Assembly (NCBI GenBank): GCA_020633725.1
Contig: JACKDC010000004.1
Span: 265,224-329,223 of the forward strand
Source of the DNA: Candidatus Latescibacterota bacterium
GTDB taxonomy: Bacteria; Krumholzibacteriota; Krumholzibacteriia; JACNKJ01
DNA: 64,000 nucleotides
Reading direction: 5' to 3'
Below, one piece after another: positions 43,563 through 52,301 of the stretch (the stretch's first letter is position 1; each line of letters starts with the position of its first letter). Under the pieces are notes generated by a model. That model was given only the letters and a program-made list of their open reading frames with translations, made no database searches and was not told the origin of the DNA. Position numbers and translations under genes: made by a program.

Positions 43563-45044
43563 CTATTCGCCGTCGATGATCCGCCGCACGGTGGCCACCA
43601 GCTCGCCGCGCGGGATCGTCACCTGCGCGGGGCGTTCTTCCTGCCACTGCTTGCGGTCGCTCATGCCCTGCGCGAGCTTGCGGCCCACGGCGAGGTCCTT
43701 CACCGACACCTCGTTCGACGCGAACTCGTTCTCGCCGCAGATCACCACGGCGGGCAGGCCGCGCCGGTCCGCGTAGCGCAGCTGGGCGCCCACGCGGCCT
43801 TCGCCCATGTAGAGCTCGGCGGCGACGCCCGCGGCGCGCAGCTCGGCGGCGAGGCCCATGTACTCGGCCATGAAGTTCGGGTCCATCACGACGACGAGCA
43901 CGGAGTCGGGGCCGCCGCCCGCCTCGGGACGCGCGAGTTCGAGCGCGGCGAGCAGGCGGTCCACGCCCATGGACGCGCCCGTGGCCGGCACGACCTTGCC
44001 GAGGAAGCGGTCGACGAGGTCGTCGTAGCGCCCGCCGCCGGCCACGCTGCCGAAGCGGGTGACCTCGCCCTTCTCGTCCTTCACCTCGAAGGTGAGTTCG
44101 GCCTCGTAAACAGGGCCCGTGTAGTAGGCCAGGCCGCGCACGACCGTGGGGTCGAAGGTGATGCGCTCGTCGCCCGCGCCCGCGGCCGTGAGCAGGCGGT
44201 CGATCTCGGCGAGTTCGGCCACGCCCTCCTCGCCCACCTTGGAGCCCGCGGTGAGCGCGCCCAGCGCGGTCACGAGCGCGCCGCGCTCCTGACCGACGAG
44301 CTGCAGGTAGCCGAGGATCGTGTCGATCTGGCCCGTGGCCAGCGCGGCGCCCTTGGTGAAGTCGCCGGACTCGTCCATGCGGCCCTTGCCGAGGAGCTGG
44401 GCGACGCCGTCAAGGCCCACGCGGTCGAGCTTGTCGATGGCGCGCAGCACGGTGAGCCAGGGGCCGGCCACGTCCTCGCGGGAGTCCGCGACGTTCAGCC
44501 CCGCCTTCTCCAGCACGCCGTTCAGCACCTTGCGGTTGTTCACGCGGATGCGGTAGTCGCCGGGCTGGAAGCCGAGGGCCTCCATCACGTCGCCCAGCAC
44601 GCTGCAGACCTCGGCGTCGGCAAGCATGGAGGCCGTGCCCACCGTGTCGAAGTCGCACTGGATGAACTCGCAGAAGCGGCCCGGGCCGGGCTTCTCGTCG
44701 CGAAAGACGGAACCCACCTGGTAGCGGCGGAAGGGCAGCGGCAGGTCGGGGTACTGCGCCATGACCCGCGACAGCGGCGCGGTGAGGTCGTAGCGCAGGG
44801 CCAGCCACTCGTCGCGCTCGTCGCGGAAGGCGAAGACGCCGCCTTCGGGACGATCCGTGTCGGGGAGATACTTGCCCAGCGTCTCGAGGTACTCGACGAT
44901 GGGCGTCTCGAGCGCGGTGAACCCGTAGCGGCGATAGACCGCGACGATGCGCTCGATCATCCGCTGGCGCTGCACCAGGGCGTCGCCGAAGACGTCGCGA
45001 AACCCACGGGGCAGGCGCGGTGTGGGACGTTCGGGCGCAGCCAT
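43563..45044 (-). CDS. hisS: Histidyl-tRNA synthetase, alphaproteobacterial-type
   Basis: 493 aa, class II synthetase that charges tRNA-His in the cytosol. Motif 2 reads SVFRDEKPGPGRFCEFIQ (about 112-129). Internal signatures are IRVNNRKVLNGVLEKAGL, AIDKLDRVGLDGVAQLLG, GRMDESGDFTKGA, VVRGLAYYTGPVYEAEL (about 301-317) and FGSVAGGGRYDDLV. These and the length match the divergent HisRS of many alphaproteobacteria (about 490-500 aa), not the common 420-aa bacterial form with RGLDYY and the ERPQKGR-type motif 2. The tRNA-His gene is 48 bp upstream on the same strand. Confidence 0.95.
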   Translation of the reverse strand: MAAPERPTPRLPRGFRDVFGDALVQRQRMIERIVAVYRRYGFTALETPIVEYLETLGKYLPDTDRPEGGVFAFRDERDEWLALRYDLTAPLSRVMAQYPDLPLPFRRYQVGSVFRDEKPGPGRFCEFIQCDFDTVGTASMLADAEVCSVLGDVMEALGFQPGDYRIRVNNRKVLNGVLEKAGLNVADSREDVAGPWLTVLRAIDKLDRVGLDGVAQLLGKGRMDESGDFTKGAALATGQIDTILGYLQLVGQERGALVTALGALTAGSKVGEEGVAELAEIDRLLTAAGAGDERITFDPTVVRGLAYYTGPVYEAELTFEVKDEKGEVTRFGSVAGGGRYDDLVDRFLGKVVPATGASMGVDRLLAALELARPEAGGGPDSVLVVVMDPNFMAEYMGLAAELRAAGVAAELYMGEGRVGAQLRYADRRGLPAVVICGENEFASNEVSVKDLAVGRKLAQGMSDRKQWQEERPAQVTIPRGELVATVRRIIDGE

Positions 45045-45072
45045 GACGGGAATCCTAGTTCACTGTGGTCAG

Positions 45073-45088
45073 CGTGGCGCTCGCCACG
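45073..45088 (-). other. Small hairpin between tRNA-His and hisS
   Basis: CGTGGCG-CT-CGCCACG. If tRNA and hisS are co-transcribed, this stem lies just 3' of the tRNA and could guide processing; without a T tract it is unlikely to terminate. Confidence 0.4.
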
Positions 45089-45091
45089 AGG

Positions 45092-45165
45092 TACCGCCGA
45101 CGGGACTTGAACCCATGACCTCCTGGGCCACAACCAGGCACTCTAGCCAACTGAGCTACGGCGGC
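45092..45165 (-). tRNA. tRNA-His (anticodon GTG), no encoded G-1, discriminator A73
   Basis: The cloverleaf is complete: acceptor GCCGCCG/CGGCGGT with G1-U72 wobble, D stem GCTC/GAGT, anticodon stem CCTGG/CCAGG with loop TTGTGGC (anticodon GTG), variable AGGTC, T stem ATGGG/CCCGT with loop TTCAAGT. The base before G1 is T, so G-1 is not encoded, and base 73 is A; canonical bacterial tRNA-His has G-1 paired with C73. CCA is not encoded (ACCT follows). It is read in the same direction as hisS. Confidence 0.95.
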
Positions 45166-45205
45166 ATGTTTCAGTCACTTACGCACACGCAGTGACATCG
45201 AGGGC

Positions 45206-45236
45206 ATAGTAAGCAAAAACCCGGGGCCGGTGTCAA
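45206..45236 (-). promoter_or_regulatory. Promoter of tRNA-His (and probably hisS)
   Basis: On the minus strand a perfect TTGACA (45236-45231), 19 bp, TACTAT (45211-45206), placing the start about 34 nt before the tRNA. Confidence 0.55.
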
Positions 45237-45299
45237 GACGGCCGCAAGTCGCGGCCCGCCAGGGGTTTCGCGCCGCGCCCGCGCCTGCTAGGCTGGGGC

Positions 45300-45995
45300 A
45301 TGGCCACGATCCTCCTCGACATCGGCAACGTGCTCTGGAGCGACGACGACGGCGACGCCTTCACGCTGACCAACATCGGACGCGTGCTCGCCGCGCGCGG
45401 GCAGGCCGTGAGCGAGGGGGTGATCGCGGCGGCCCAGGCCCAGGCCGTGGCCGACTGGGCGCCCAGCGCCTGGCGCGCGGTGATCCACGGCCTGGCGCGC
45501 GACCCCGTCGAGGCGGCGGCCGTGACGCGCGAGGTCCGCGCCCGCTGGGACGCCCTCAGCGACGACGACTACGCCGCCTTCACCACACCCTTTCCCTCCA
45601 CCGCGCCGCTGCTGGAGTCACTCGCCGAGGGAGGCCACACACTCGTCCTCGCCAGCAACAACTCGCCGCGGGCGCTCGCGCGCCTGGAGACGCTGGGTCT
45701 CTTGCGCCACTTCGCGGTGAAGGAGGTCTCCGAGACGCTGGACCTGGCCAAGCCCGATCCGCGCTTCTTCGAGGCGCTTCTCGCGGCGGCGGGCAACCCC
45801 GCGCGCGCGATCATGGTGGGGGACCGCATCGACAACGACGTCGCGCCGGCGCGTGCGCTCGGCCTCGCCACCGTGCGCCTGCGCCATGGCTCGCACATCG
45901 CTCAGGAGCCGCGGGGGCCGGAGTCCACGCCGGATCTCACCGTCGACGATCCCGCGGAGCTCTCGGTCGCGCTCGCGCGCTTTGTGGGCGTGTGA
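45300..45995 (+). CDS. HAD-superfamily hydrolase
   Basis: 231 aa. Motif I is ILLDIGNVLW with Asp7 as the nucleophile; the usual second Asp is Gly, as in YihX-like proteins written DLGNV. Motif II Ser/Thr is near LVLASNNS, motif III Lys is in LDLAKPDPRFF, and motif IV is MVGDRIDNDV. A helical cap lies between motifs I and II. Probably a small-molecule phosphatase or dehalogenase-like enzyme; the substrate is unknown. A TAGGCT lies 5 bp before the ATG, so the message may be leaderless or nearly so. Confidence 0.9.
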   Translation: MATILLDIGNVLWSDDDGDAFTLTNIGRVLAARGQAVSEGVIAAAQAQAVADWAPSAWRAVIHGLARDPVEAAAVTREVRARWDALSDDDYAAFTTPFPSTAPLLESLAEGGHTLVLASNNSPRALARLETLGLLRHFAVKEVSETLDLAKPDPRFFEALLAAAGNPARAIMVGDRIDNDVAPARALGLATVRLRHGSHIAQEPRGPESTPDLTVDDPAELSVALARFVGV

Positions 45996-46148
45996 GGCCA
46001 GGACGTAGCCAGACGACTCGATCGACCCGATCCCGGATCCAGATAGCGGCTATAGGTTTTCTCCTTTGACGTCCCCGCGCCGTGCTAGGCTTCTGCCGGC
46101 CACAACAGCGACCAGGACCCGCTACCCCGCCACCAGGAGCCTCTCATC

Positions 46149-47381
46149 ATGAAGCTCTGCTCCCCCTCACTGCCAGTGCTCCTCGTCCTTCTCATGGCCG
46201 CCGCCGCTTTCGCCCAAGACTGGACGCCGGTACCACTGGGATCCGTGGGGGACATTCTCGCCATTCAGCAGACAACGTCCCCTGAGCATTGGCTGACCGG
46301 GCGCGCGGGACTCGTTGCTCGCTCCAACGCTGACCACACCGTCTGGACTCTCGTCGACGTCGGCACGAGCGCGGATCTGTTCTCGGTCGTCGAACCTGCC
46401 GTCAGTCAAGTCTGGGTCGGCGCCGGCGGTGGGGTCGTGCGGTATCTTGACAATGGAGTATGGGCGCAGCGGGACATTCCCGATGCACAGGACTTCGTCC
46501 TTCACACGCGCGTCGTTGGTGAGGCTCTGGCAGTCGGTAGCCAGGGGGCGATCTACCATGGCACCGACTACGGCCAAACCTGGACGCCCGAGAGCAGCGG
46601 CACGCAGGCGGCTCTGCATGGTGCGACCGGTGTCACGACGGGCCCCGCCTGGGCGGTGGGAGACGACGGGCTGATCCTCAAGCTCGAGAGCGGTGCGACA
46701 CAGTGGATCCCGCGGGTCAGCGGCACGACCGCCGACCTGCTTGCCATCGCCGAGAACCTGAACCTCCTCTTCGTCGTTGGACAGGGGGGGACGATCCTGC
46801 GCAGCGCGGATGGTGGAGCGAGCTGGTCGCCGCGTATGAGCGCTACGGAGGCCACTCTACGCGCGATCAGCGTCAGCAAGAACGACTTCAACGTGATGGT
46901 CGCGGTCGGCGACGAGGGCGTGATCTTGAAGTCCGTTGATCGAGGTGAGACCTGGTGCCGTCTCTCGTCGATGACTACGGCGCGATTCAACGCAGTGGAG
47001 GCCGTCAGCACGATGGAATACCTCGTGGCCGGCGAGGGCGGTCTCCTGCTGCGAACAACCACAGGCGGCGGCGACTGCCAGGATCCCCTCGCCGCGCTAC
47101 CCCTTGCGATTCCGGGTGGCCTCAGGCTCTCGGCGCCGTCGCCCCAGCCGGCAACCGCACGCGTCGCGTTCGAACTGGACCTCGATCGGGATGGAAGCTA
47201 CGCGGCGAGTCTAATCGACATGCAGGGGCGCGTCCTGCGCGAGGTCTTTCGTGGCCGATCTCTGGCCGCTGGGCGGCATCCGCTGCAGGTGGACACCTCG
47301 GAGCTCCCCGCGGGAGTCTATCTGCTCCAGGTGCGTACCGGCGACGCCAGCGCGGCGCGGAGGTTCGTCGTGCTCCATTGA
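46149..47381 (+). CDS. Secreted BNR/Ycf48-like repeat protein with a divergent C-terminal sorting module
   Basis: 410 aa. Signal peptide: LLVLLMAAAAFAQ. Repeats of about 45 residues pair an aromatic DxGxTW-type turn (TDYGQTWTPESSGT, ADGGASWSPRMSAT, VDRGETWCRL) with AVGDDGLILK or VVGQGGTILRS strands; this is the Ycf48/BNR propeller pattern found in many surface proteins. The C-terminus has LSAPSPQPATARVAF then AGVYLLQVRTGD and RRFVVLH, a divergent form of the sorting module without PNPFNP. GC is somewhat lower than in the neighbours. Confidence 0.85.
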   Translation: MKLCSPSLPVLLVLLMAAAAFAQDWTPVPLGSVGDILAIQQTTSPEHWLTGRAGLVARSNADHTVWTLVDVGTSADLFSVVEPAVSQVWVGAGGGVVRYLDNGVWAQRDIPDAQDFVLHTRVVGEALAVGSQGAIYHGTDYGQTWTPESSGTQAALHGATGVTTGPAWAVGDDGLILKLESGATQWIPRVSGTTADLLAIAENLNLLFVVGQGGTILRSADGGASWSPRMSATEATLRAISVSKNDFNVMVAVGDEGVILKSVDRGETWCRLSSMTTARFNAVEAVSTMEYLVAGEGGLLLRTTTGGGDCQDPLAALPLAIPGGLRLSAPSPQPATARVAFELDLDRDGSYAASLIDMQGRVLREVFRGRSLAAGRHPLQVDTSELPAGVYLLQVRTGDASAARRFVVLH

Positions 47382-47405
47382 GCGAGCCGCTCGCAAGTTC
47401 ACGCG

Positions 47406-48068
47406 CTACTCCAACCCCGTGAACCAGCGGTTCCAGCGCGGCAGGTAGTGGCGCTCGGGATCGAGCGATCCCACCACGGCCTTCACCTGGCCCATGATCG
47501 CGTCGCGCTCCACGACGCCGAAGACGCGCGAGTCGGCGCTGTTGTCGCGGTTGTCGCCCATCACGAAGTAGTGGCCCTCGGGCACCCGCACGGGGCCGAA
47601 CTCGCGCAGGAAGGGCCGACGGTCGTCGCGCCGCACGGTGTGCGGATGGCCGGGCAGGTCCTCGCGCCAGAAGCTCCCCTCGATCGGGCTGTACTCCACC
47701 GCCGCGCCGTTGATGGACAGATGCCCGTCGCGCTGCTGCAGCAGGTCGCCCGGCAGCCCGATGACGCGCTTCACCAGCCGCGTGCCGTCGGTGGGCGACT
47801 GCAGGATCACGATGTCCCCGCGCGCCGGCTCCGCCCAGCGGGCCAGGCGCACGCGCGTGAAGGGCACCTTGAGGTCGTAGGCCAGGCGGTTCACGGCGAT
47901 GCGCTCGCCTTCGAGGATGGTGGGGCGCATGGAGCCGCTGGGGACGTCGTTCCAGTCGGCCACGGCCGAGCGCACCGAGCCCAGGATCGCGGCCATGACG
48001 AGGAAGGTCAGCACCCACTCGCGCCCGGCGCGAAGCCAGCGGACGCGGCGGGAGGGCGTGCTGTTCAT
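47406..48068 (-). CDS. lepB: Signal peptidase I
   Basis: 220 aa. Cleaves signal peptides at the outer face of the inner membrane. One N-terminal TM (WVLTFLVMAAILGSVRS), catalytic Ser46 in VPSGSMRPT, and general base Lys100 in RLVKRVIGLPGD; then the conserved box YFVMGDNRDNSADSRVFG. The size is typical of single-TM SPases. It would process the many exported proteins encoded around it. GGAGG-like GGAGGCCCCG precedes the ATG. Divergent from the M20 gene. Confidence 0.96.
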   Translation of the reverse strand: MNSTPSRRVRWLRAGREWVLTFLVMAAILGSVRSAVADWNDVPSGSMRPTILEGERIAVNRLAYDLKVPFTRVRLARWAEPARGDIVILQSPTDGTRLVKRVIGLPGDLLQQRDGHLSINGAAVEYSPIEGSFWREDLPGHPHTVRRDDRRPFLREFGPVRVPEGHYFVMGDNRDNSADSRVFGVVERDAIMGQVKAVVGSLDPERHYLPRWNRWFTGLE

Positions 48069-48185
48069 CGGGGCCTCCAGGTGGGGGACGCCAGGACTAC
48101 GCCGGCCACCGCAGGGGGTTCCCGCCGGGCCCCGGCTGCGCTAGACTGGGCGCGCCGAAGGGAGTCCCCTCCGAAGGGAGCACAA

Positions 48186-49475
48186 TTGTTTCGCCGCGCC
48201 CTGCTGCTCGTCATCCTGGCCTTGCCGCTTCCAGCCCACGCCGCCGCCGACCTCGATGCAAGCACCCACGCGGTGGAAAGCCAGCTCATCGCCGACCGCC
48301 GCTGGCTGCACGCCCACGCCGAACTGTCCCTGCGCGAGGTCGAGACCCAGGCCTACCTGCGCGAACAGCTCGCGGCGCTCCCCGGCCTCGAACTCGTCGA
48401 CGGCGACTGGGGCACCGGCCTCGTGGCCCTGATCCGCGGCGCGAAGCCGGGCCCGCTGGTGGCCTGGCGCGCCGACATGGACGGCCTGCCGCTGACCGAA
48501 GCCACCGGCCTGCCCTTCGCCTGCGAGCGCGTTGACACGCTGAGCGGCGGCCGCACGGCCGGCGTGATGCACGCCTGCGGGCACGATCTGCACATGGCCA
48601 TCGGGCTCGGCGTGGCGCGGGTCTTCAGCGCGCTGCGCGCGGAGATGCCGGGCAGCCTGCTGCTCCTCTTCGAACCGGGCGAGGAGATCGGCGCGGGCGC
48701 GACGCAGCTGCTCGACGCCGGCGTCTTCGCAGACGGCCGCAAGCCCGACTGCATCCTCGCCCTGCACGATCACCCCACGCTGCCGCTGGGCGCCATCGGC
48801 TACTGCCCGGGCTGGGCCACGGCGAACGTCGACGGTTTCGTCCTCACGGTGAAGGGCGACGGCGGCCACGGCGCCTATCCGCACCGTGGCGTGGATCCGG
48901 TGACGCTCGCGGCGCGCATGGTGCTGGCCTTTCAGAGCATCGTCGCGCGCGAGATCGACGTGAACAGCCACGCCGTGATCTCCGTCGGCCGCATCGACGG
49001 CGGCGCGAAGAGCAACGTCATTCCCAGCGAGGTTGTAATCGAGGCCACCGTCCGCAGCCAGGACGACGCCACGCGCCAGGCCCTGGCCGAGAAGGTGAAA
49101 CGCACCGTGGACGGCCTCGCCGCCGCGGCCGGCGCGCCCGAGCCCGTGCTCGAGTACTACTTCGGCACCGCGGCCGGCTACAACGACCCGGCGCTGGTGG
49201 AGCGCGTGGGGGGCGTGGTGCGTCGCCTGCTGGGCGACGCGGCCTGGGTGCAGTATCCGCCGGGCATGGGCGGCGAGGACTTCGGCTATTTCGGGCAGCA
49301 GGTGCCGGGCTTCCAGTTCCGCCTTGGCGTCGCGCCGCCGGGCGCCACCGATCCGCCCAGCCTGCACAGCTCCGGCTTCGACCCCGACGAGCGCGCCCTG
49401 CCCATCGGCCTGCGCGTGGCCGTGTCCGCGCTCTGGGATCTGCTGGAGCGCGGCGGCCCCACCGGCGCGAAGTAG
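48186..49475 (+). CDS. Exported M20-family amidohydrolase (peptidase/aminoacylase)
   Basis: 429 aa from a TTG at 48186, fixed by AAGGGAG five bases upstream and the immediate signal peptide LLLVILALPLPAHA. Metal-binding and catalytic segments: MHACGHDLHMAIGLG, FEPGEEIGAGATQLLD, HDHPTLPLGAIGY and the final GGEDFGYF. This is the M20D (IAA-amino acid hydrolase/HipO) pattern. A cytosolic enzyme is more usual; here it should be exported. It is followed after 11 bp by a GNAT gene. Confidence 0.9.
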   Translation: MFRRALLLVILALPLPAHAAADLDASTHAVESQLIADRRWLHAHAELSLREVETQAYLREQLAALPGLELVDGDWGTGLVALIRGAKPGPLVAWRADMDGLPLTEATGLPFACERVDTLSGGRTAGVMHACGHDLHMAIGLGVARVFSALRAEMPGSLLLLFEPGEEIGAGATQLLDAGVFADGRKPDCILALHDHPTLPLGAIGYCPGWATANVDGFVLTVKGDGGHGAYPHRGVDPVTLAARMVLAFQSIVAREIDVNSHAVISVGRIDGGAKSNVIPSEVVIEATVRSQDDATRQALAEKVKRTVDGLAAAAGAPEPVLEYYFGTAAGYNDPALVERVGGVVRRLLGDAAWVQYPPGMGGEDFGYFGQQVPGFQFRLGVAPPGATDPPSLHSSGFDPDERALPIGLRVAVSALWDLLERGGPTGAK

Positions 49476-49486
49476 GAGGAGACGCC

Positions 49487-49978
49487 GTGCGCATGCTGCG
49501 CATGGATCACACGCGGCTGGGCGACGTCCAGCCCGCCGCCCCGCCCGCGGGCTATCACCTGCGCGACTTCGCGCCGTCCGACTGGGACGCCTGCGTCGCC
49601 CTGATGCTCGCCTGCCCCGATCCCGGCTACACGGCCGGTCCCTGGGACCGCGGGCTCTGCGAGCGCTGCATGGCCTTCGGCGCCGATCTCAACGGCGACT
49701 TTCCCGAGGGGCGCGGGCAGCTCGTCTACGCCGGCGACACGCTGGTGGCCCTCGCGCTCTGCTCCAGCGCGGGCTATCTGAACCAGGTCTACACGCTGGA
49801 GGCGCACCGGCGGCGCGGCCTGGCGCGCGCCGCGGTGACCCGGGTGCTCGCCGCGCTCCATGCGCAGGGCATCGACCGCTGTTTCCTCATGGTCTTCGAG
49901 GAGAATCCCGCCGCGCGCCGCTGCTACGAAGCGCTGGGCTTCGAGCAGGTCTTTCCGCCGCTGGACCTGTGGGTCTAG
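49487..49978 (+). CDS. GNAT-family N-acetyltransferase
   Basis: 163 aa, starting at GTG 49487 with AGGAGGA six bases before. Acetyl-CoA contact loop: VYTLEAHRRRGLARAAV; C-terminal MVFEENPAARRCYEALGF, a classic GNAT ending. The acceptor is unknown. In an apparent operon with the M20 enzyme, and ends on a CTAG shared with the convergent VOC gene. Confidence 0.9.
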   Translation: MRMLRMDHTRLGDVQPAAPPAGYHLRDFAPSDWDACVALMLACPDPGYTAGPWDRGLCERCMAFGADLNGDFPEGRGQLVYAGDTLVALALCSSAGYLNQVYTLEAHRRRGLARAAVTRVLAALHAQGIDRCFLMVFEENPAARRCYEALGFEQVFPPLDLWV

Positions 49979-50346
49979 GCGGACGCTTCCAGCGAGAACG
50001 CGTTGCCTTCGGGGTCGCGGCCCTTGGCGACGAGCGTCCCCGGCGCCGCCTCGAAGGGCTCGGCCAGCCGCGCGCCGGCGGCGCTGAGCGCCGCGCCGGC
50101 GGTGGCGAGGTCGTCGCAGCGGAAGACCAGGCTCGGCGCGTCCTCGCCGAAGCGCCGCCTGCCGCCGCCGTGCAGGGCGAGCGCGCAACCGCAGCCGAGG
50201 TCGAGCGTCACCCAGACTTCCCTGGCCAGCTCCGCGATGCCCGTGGGATAGGTGAGGGTGAGGCCGAGCGCGTCGCGGTAGAAGGCGACCATACGCTCCA
50301 TGTCCTCGACGTAGAGGATCACCTTGTCGAAGCGGGCGACTACCAT
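49975..50346 (-). CDS. VOC-family (glyoxalase/bleomycin-resistance-like) protein
   Basis: 123 aa. Start VARFDKVILYVEDMERMVAFYRDALGL and end GTLVAKGRDPEGNAFSLE are characteristic. Single-domain VOC proteins dimerise to make metal sites; the expected metal residues are only partly kept, so activity is uncertain. ATG 50346 overlaps the preceding gene by 7 bp. Last gene of the XRE-led five-gene operon. Confidence 0.9.
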   Translation of the reverse strand: MVVARFDKVILYVEDMERMVAFYRDALGLTLTYPTGIAELAREVWVTLDLGCGCALALHGGGRRRFGEDAPSLVFRCDDLATAGAALSAAGARLAEPFEAAPGTLVAKGRDPEGNAFSLEASA

Positions 50347-50879
50347 CCGACCAGCCCCTGGGCATGCGGTGGGGGAGTGTTCGCCCACCAGCGGGTCTGA
50401 ACGCCGAGGGGCATGGGCTTGTGCTGCTCGGCCATCCAGGCGATCGGCAGTTCGACGTCGAGGCCGCCCGAGTCGCCGAGCCCCCAGCGCAGCCCGGGTG
50501 AGAAGAGCGGGAGCGTCAGCGTGCGCCAGTGGCCGGGGTTCTCGCGGGCGAGGAGCCCGAGCGCGCCCACGCTGAAGAGTCCCCAGCGGCCGGTGGGAGC
50601 GTCCTCCGATTGCGACGCGCCGTCGATGCGGAAGCGGTAGCTGCCGCCGGCTTGCAGGCCGAAGGCGGGGACGTCCGCGATGGCCCAGAGGAGCTCAGCG
50701 CGCAACGACAGGTGTTCCGTGGCGAGGCGCTCGATGCCCGCGCTCAGCATGACGTGCCCGCTCACGGTCACGCCGAGCACGAGGCGGGATCGGCCGTCGT
50801 AGTCGCTTCGAGGCGCCACGGTGGCGGCGGCGGTGTTCGCGATCAGCAGTGCCAAGAGCAGGCCAGCGACCCTTCTCAT
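50340..50879 (-). CDS. Predicted outer-membrane/periplasmic protein
   Basis: 179 aa. Signal peptide: RVAGLLLALLIANTAAA. The rest alternates polar and hydrophobic residues (RSRLVLGVTVSGHVMLSAGIE, LSLRAELLWAIADVPAFG, GRWGLFSVGALGLLA), like a small beta-barrel. No family assigned. ATG 50879 lies in a 4-bp ATGA overlap with the membrane protein gene upstream. Confidence 0.72.
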   Translation of the reverse strand: MRRVAGLLLALLIANTAAATVAPRSDYDGRSRLVLGVTVSGHVMLSAGIERLATEHLSLRAELLWAIADVPAFGLQAGGSYRFRIDGASQSEDAPTGRWGLFSVGALGLLARENPGHWRTLTLPLFSPGLRWGLGDSGGLDVELPIAWMAEQHKPMPLGVQTRWWANTPPPHAQGLVGW

Positions 50880-51601
50880 TCCGATCCTCCTTCGCGCAGC
50901 AGCGCTACGCCGGTGATGATCGGGGGCGTGAGCAGGAGTGCGCCCCAGGAGAGGCGGAGCGAGGGCTCCGCCGTGCGGAGATTCAGCAGGGTCAGCAGGG
51001 CGAGCACCAGGAGCAGTGCGCCTGCCACCTGAGGATAGCGCCTTCCCACCAGCAGGGCAAGCAGCAGGCCCGCGCTGAAGCGCAGGTCGACGAGCACGCC
51101 GAGCCAGTCGGGGGCTTCGTCGAGGATCGCGCCCAGCGCGAAGAGCGCCGCCAGGGCCAGGAGAATCGAGGCGGCGCCGCGCCGCGCGCCCCAGTAGTCC
51201 TGGAGCGTGCTGCAGACGTAGGTGAGCAGCATCACCAGCAGCGCGGCGTTCAGCGGGAGCTTCGGCAGCTCGCGGCCGAAGGCCGGTGGCTGGGGCCAGG
51301 GCATGAAGTGCGCGAGGACCAGGAGCACAACACCCCCGGCGAGAAAGGCGCGCCAGCCGGCGCGCTGCGCCACCTGGCGCTGGAACTCGTCCTGATCGCG
51401 CAGGAGCCCTAGCTCGCGCAAGAGCCCCGGGCCGAAGAGGCCCGCCAGGATCAGCGCGCCGGCAAGGTGGTACAGGGGACGCTCGAGCGCCGGCTGGAGG
51501 AGGGTTCGCGTCACCGCCACCGCCGCGGCCAGCACGAGCAGCGCGAAGCCCACCCACGCCGATCGCGGCAGGCCGGCCAGCAAGCGTGGATCACGACTCA
51601 T
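50876..51601 (-). CDS. Integral membrane protein, paralogue of 51591-52301
   Basis: 241 aa with about seven TM helices. It shares with the next gene the segment FGPGLLRELG-L-LRDQDEFQRQ-AQRAGW-AFLAG in the first cytoplasmic loop, and a DYWGARRGA loop (YWGPRRGA in the paralogue). I recognise this only as an uncharacterised family often beside small XRE regulators. It overlaps both neighbours (11 bp and 4 bp). Confidence 0.8.
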   Translation of the reverse strand: MSRDPRLLAGLPRSAWVGFALLVLAAAVAVTRTLLQPALERPLYHLAGALILAGLFGPGLLRELGLLRDQDEFQRQVAQRAGWRAFLAGGVVLLVLAHFMPWPQPPAFGRELPKLPLNAALLVMLLTYVCSTLQDYWGARRGAASILLALAALFALGAILDEAPDWLGVLVDLRFSAGLLLALLVGRRYPQVAGALLLVLALLTLLNLRTAEPSLRLSWGALLLTPPIITGVALLREGGSE

Positions 51602-52301
51602 CGGACACCTCCCGTCCCGTCAGGAGCGCCAGGCCGCCGGCGAGGAGTGGCCCGATGAAGAGCACCAGCACCGTGAGACGTCCCTTGGTCAGCGGATCGG
51701 GACCGAGCAACGCGCCCATGTCGAAGAACCAGCCCAGCCAGACGGCCACGCCCACCAGCAGCGCGCCCGCGAGGCGGGGCCAGCGCCGCGCGAGCCAGGC
51801 CAGCGCGAAGAAGGGCAGCGCCAGCAGGGACTGCATGAGCAGGGCCATCGCGCTGTCCAGGTTGCCGACGACGTTGAAGATCAGCCACACCACGCCGAAG
51901 GCGATGAGCAGGGTCTGCGCGCCGCGCCGCGGCCCCCAGTAGGCCAGCAGCCAGCTGAGGAACCAGGTGAACCAGAGCAGCGAGAGGATGCCGTTCACCA
52001 GGGCGTCGTAGTGGGTCTCTGTGACCTCCGGAGTGCGGAAGGCGATCACCAGCAGGAAGACGAGGAAGCCCGTCGCCAGGAAGGCGTGGTAGCCGGCGCG
52101 GTGGGCGGCGCGGCGCTGGAACTCGTCCTGGTCCCGCAGCCAGCCCAGCTCGCGCAGCAGGCCGGGGCCGAAGGTCCCGAGCGCGGCGAGCAGGAGGAAG
52201 GCGGAGTGGACCTGCATCAGCGCGAAGCCCAGCACGACCATGCCGCCGGCGACGAGAGTGGCCGGCGTGGGCCGGCGCCAGCGATCAGTCCAGGTGCTCA
52301 T
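51591..52301 (-). CDS. Integral membrane protein of an XRE-linked unknown family
   Basis: 236 aa with about seven TM helices; hallmark GPGLLRELGWLRDQDEFQRR then AAHRAGYHAFLATG. It starts inside the regulator gene (17-bp overlap), so expression follows the regulator. The charge-rich conserved loop suggests a partner-binding role. Function unknown. Confidence 0.8.
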   Translation of the reverse strand: MSTWTDRWRRPTPATLVAGGMVVLGFALMQVHSAFLLLAALGTFGPGLLRELGWLRDQDEFQRRAAHRAGYHAFLATGFLVFLLVIAFRTPEVTETHYDALVNGILSLLWFTWFLSWLLAYWGPRRGAQTLLIAFGVVWLIFNVVGNLDSAMALLMQSLLALPFFALAWLARRWPRLAGALLVGVAVWLGWFFDMGALLGPDPLTKGRLTVLVLFIGPLLAGGLALLTGREVSDES

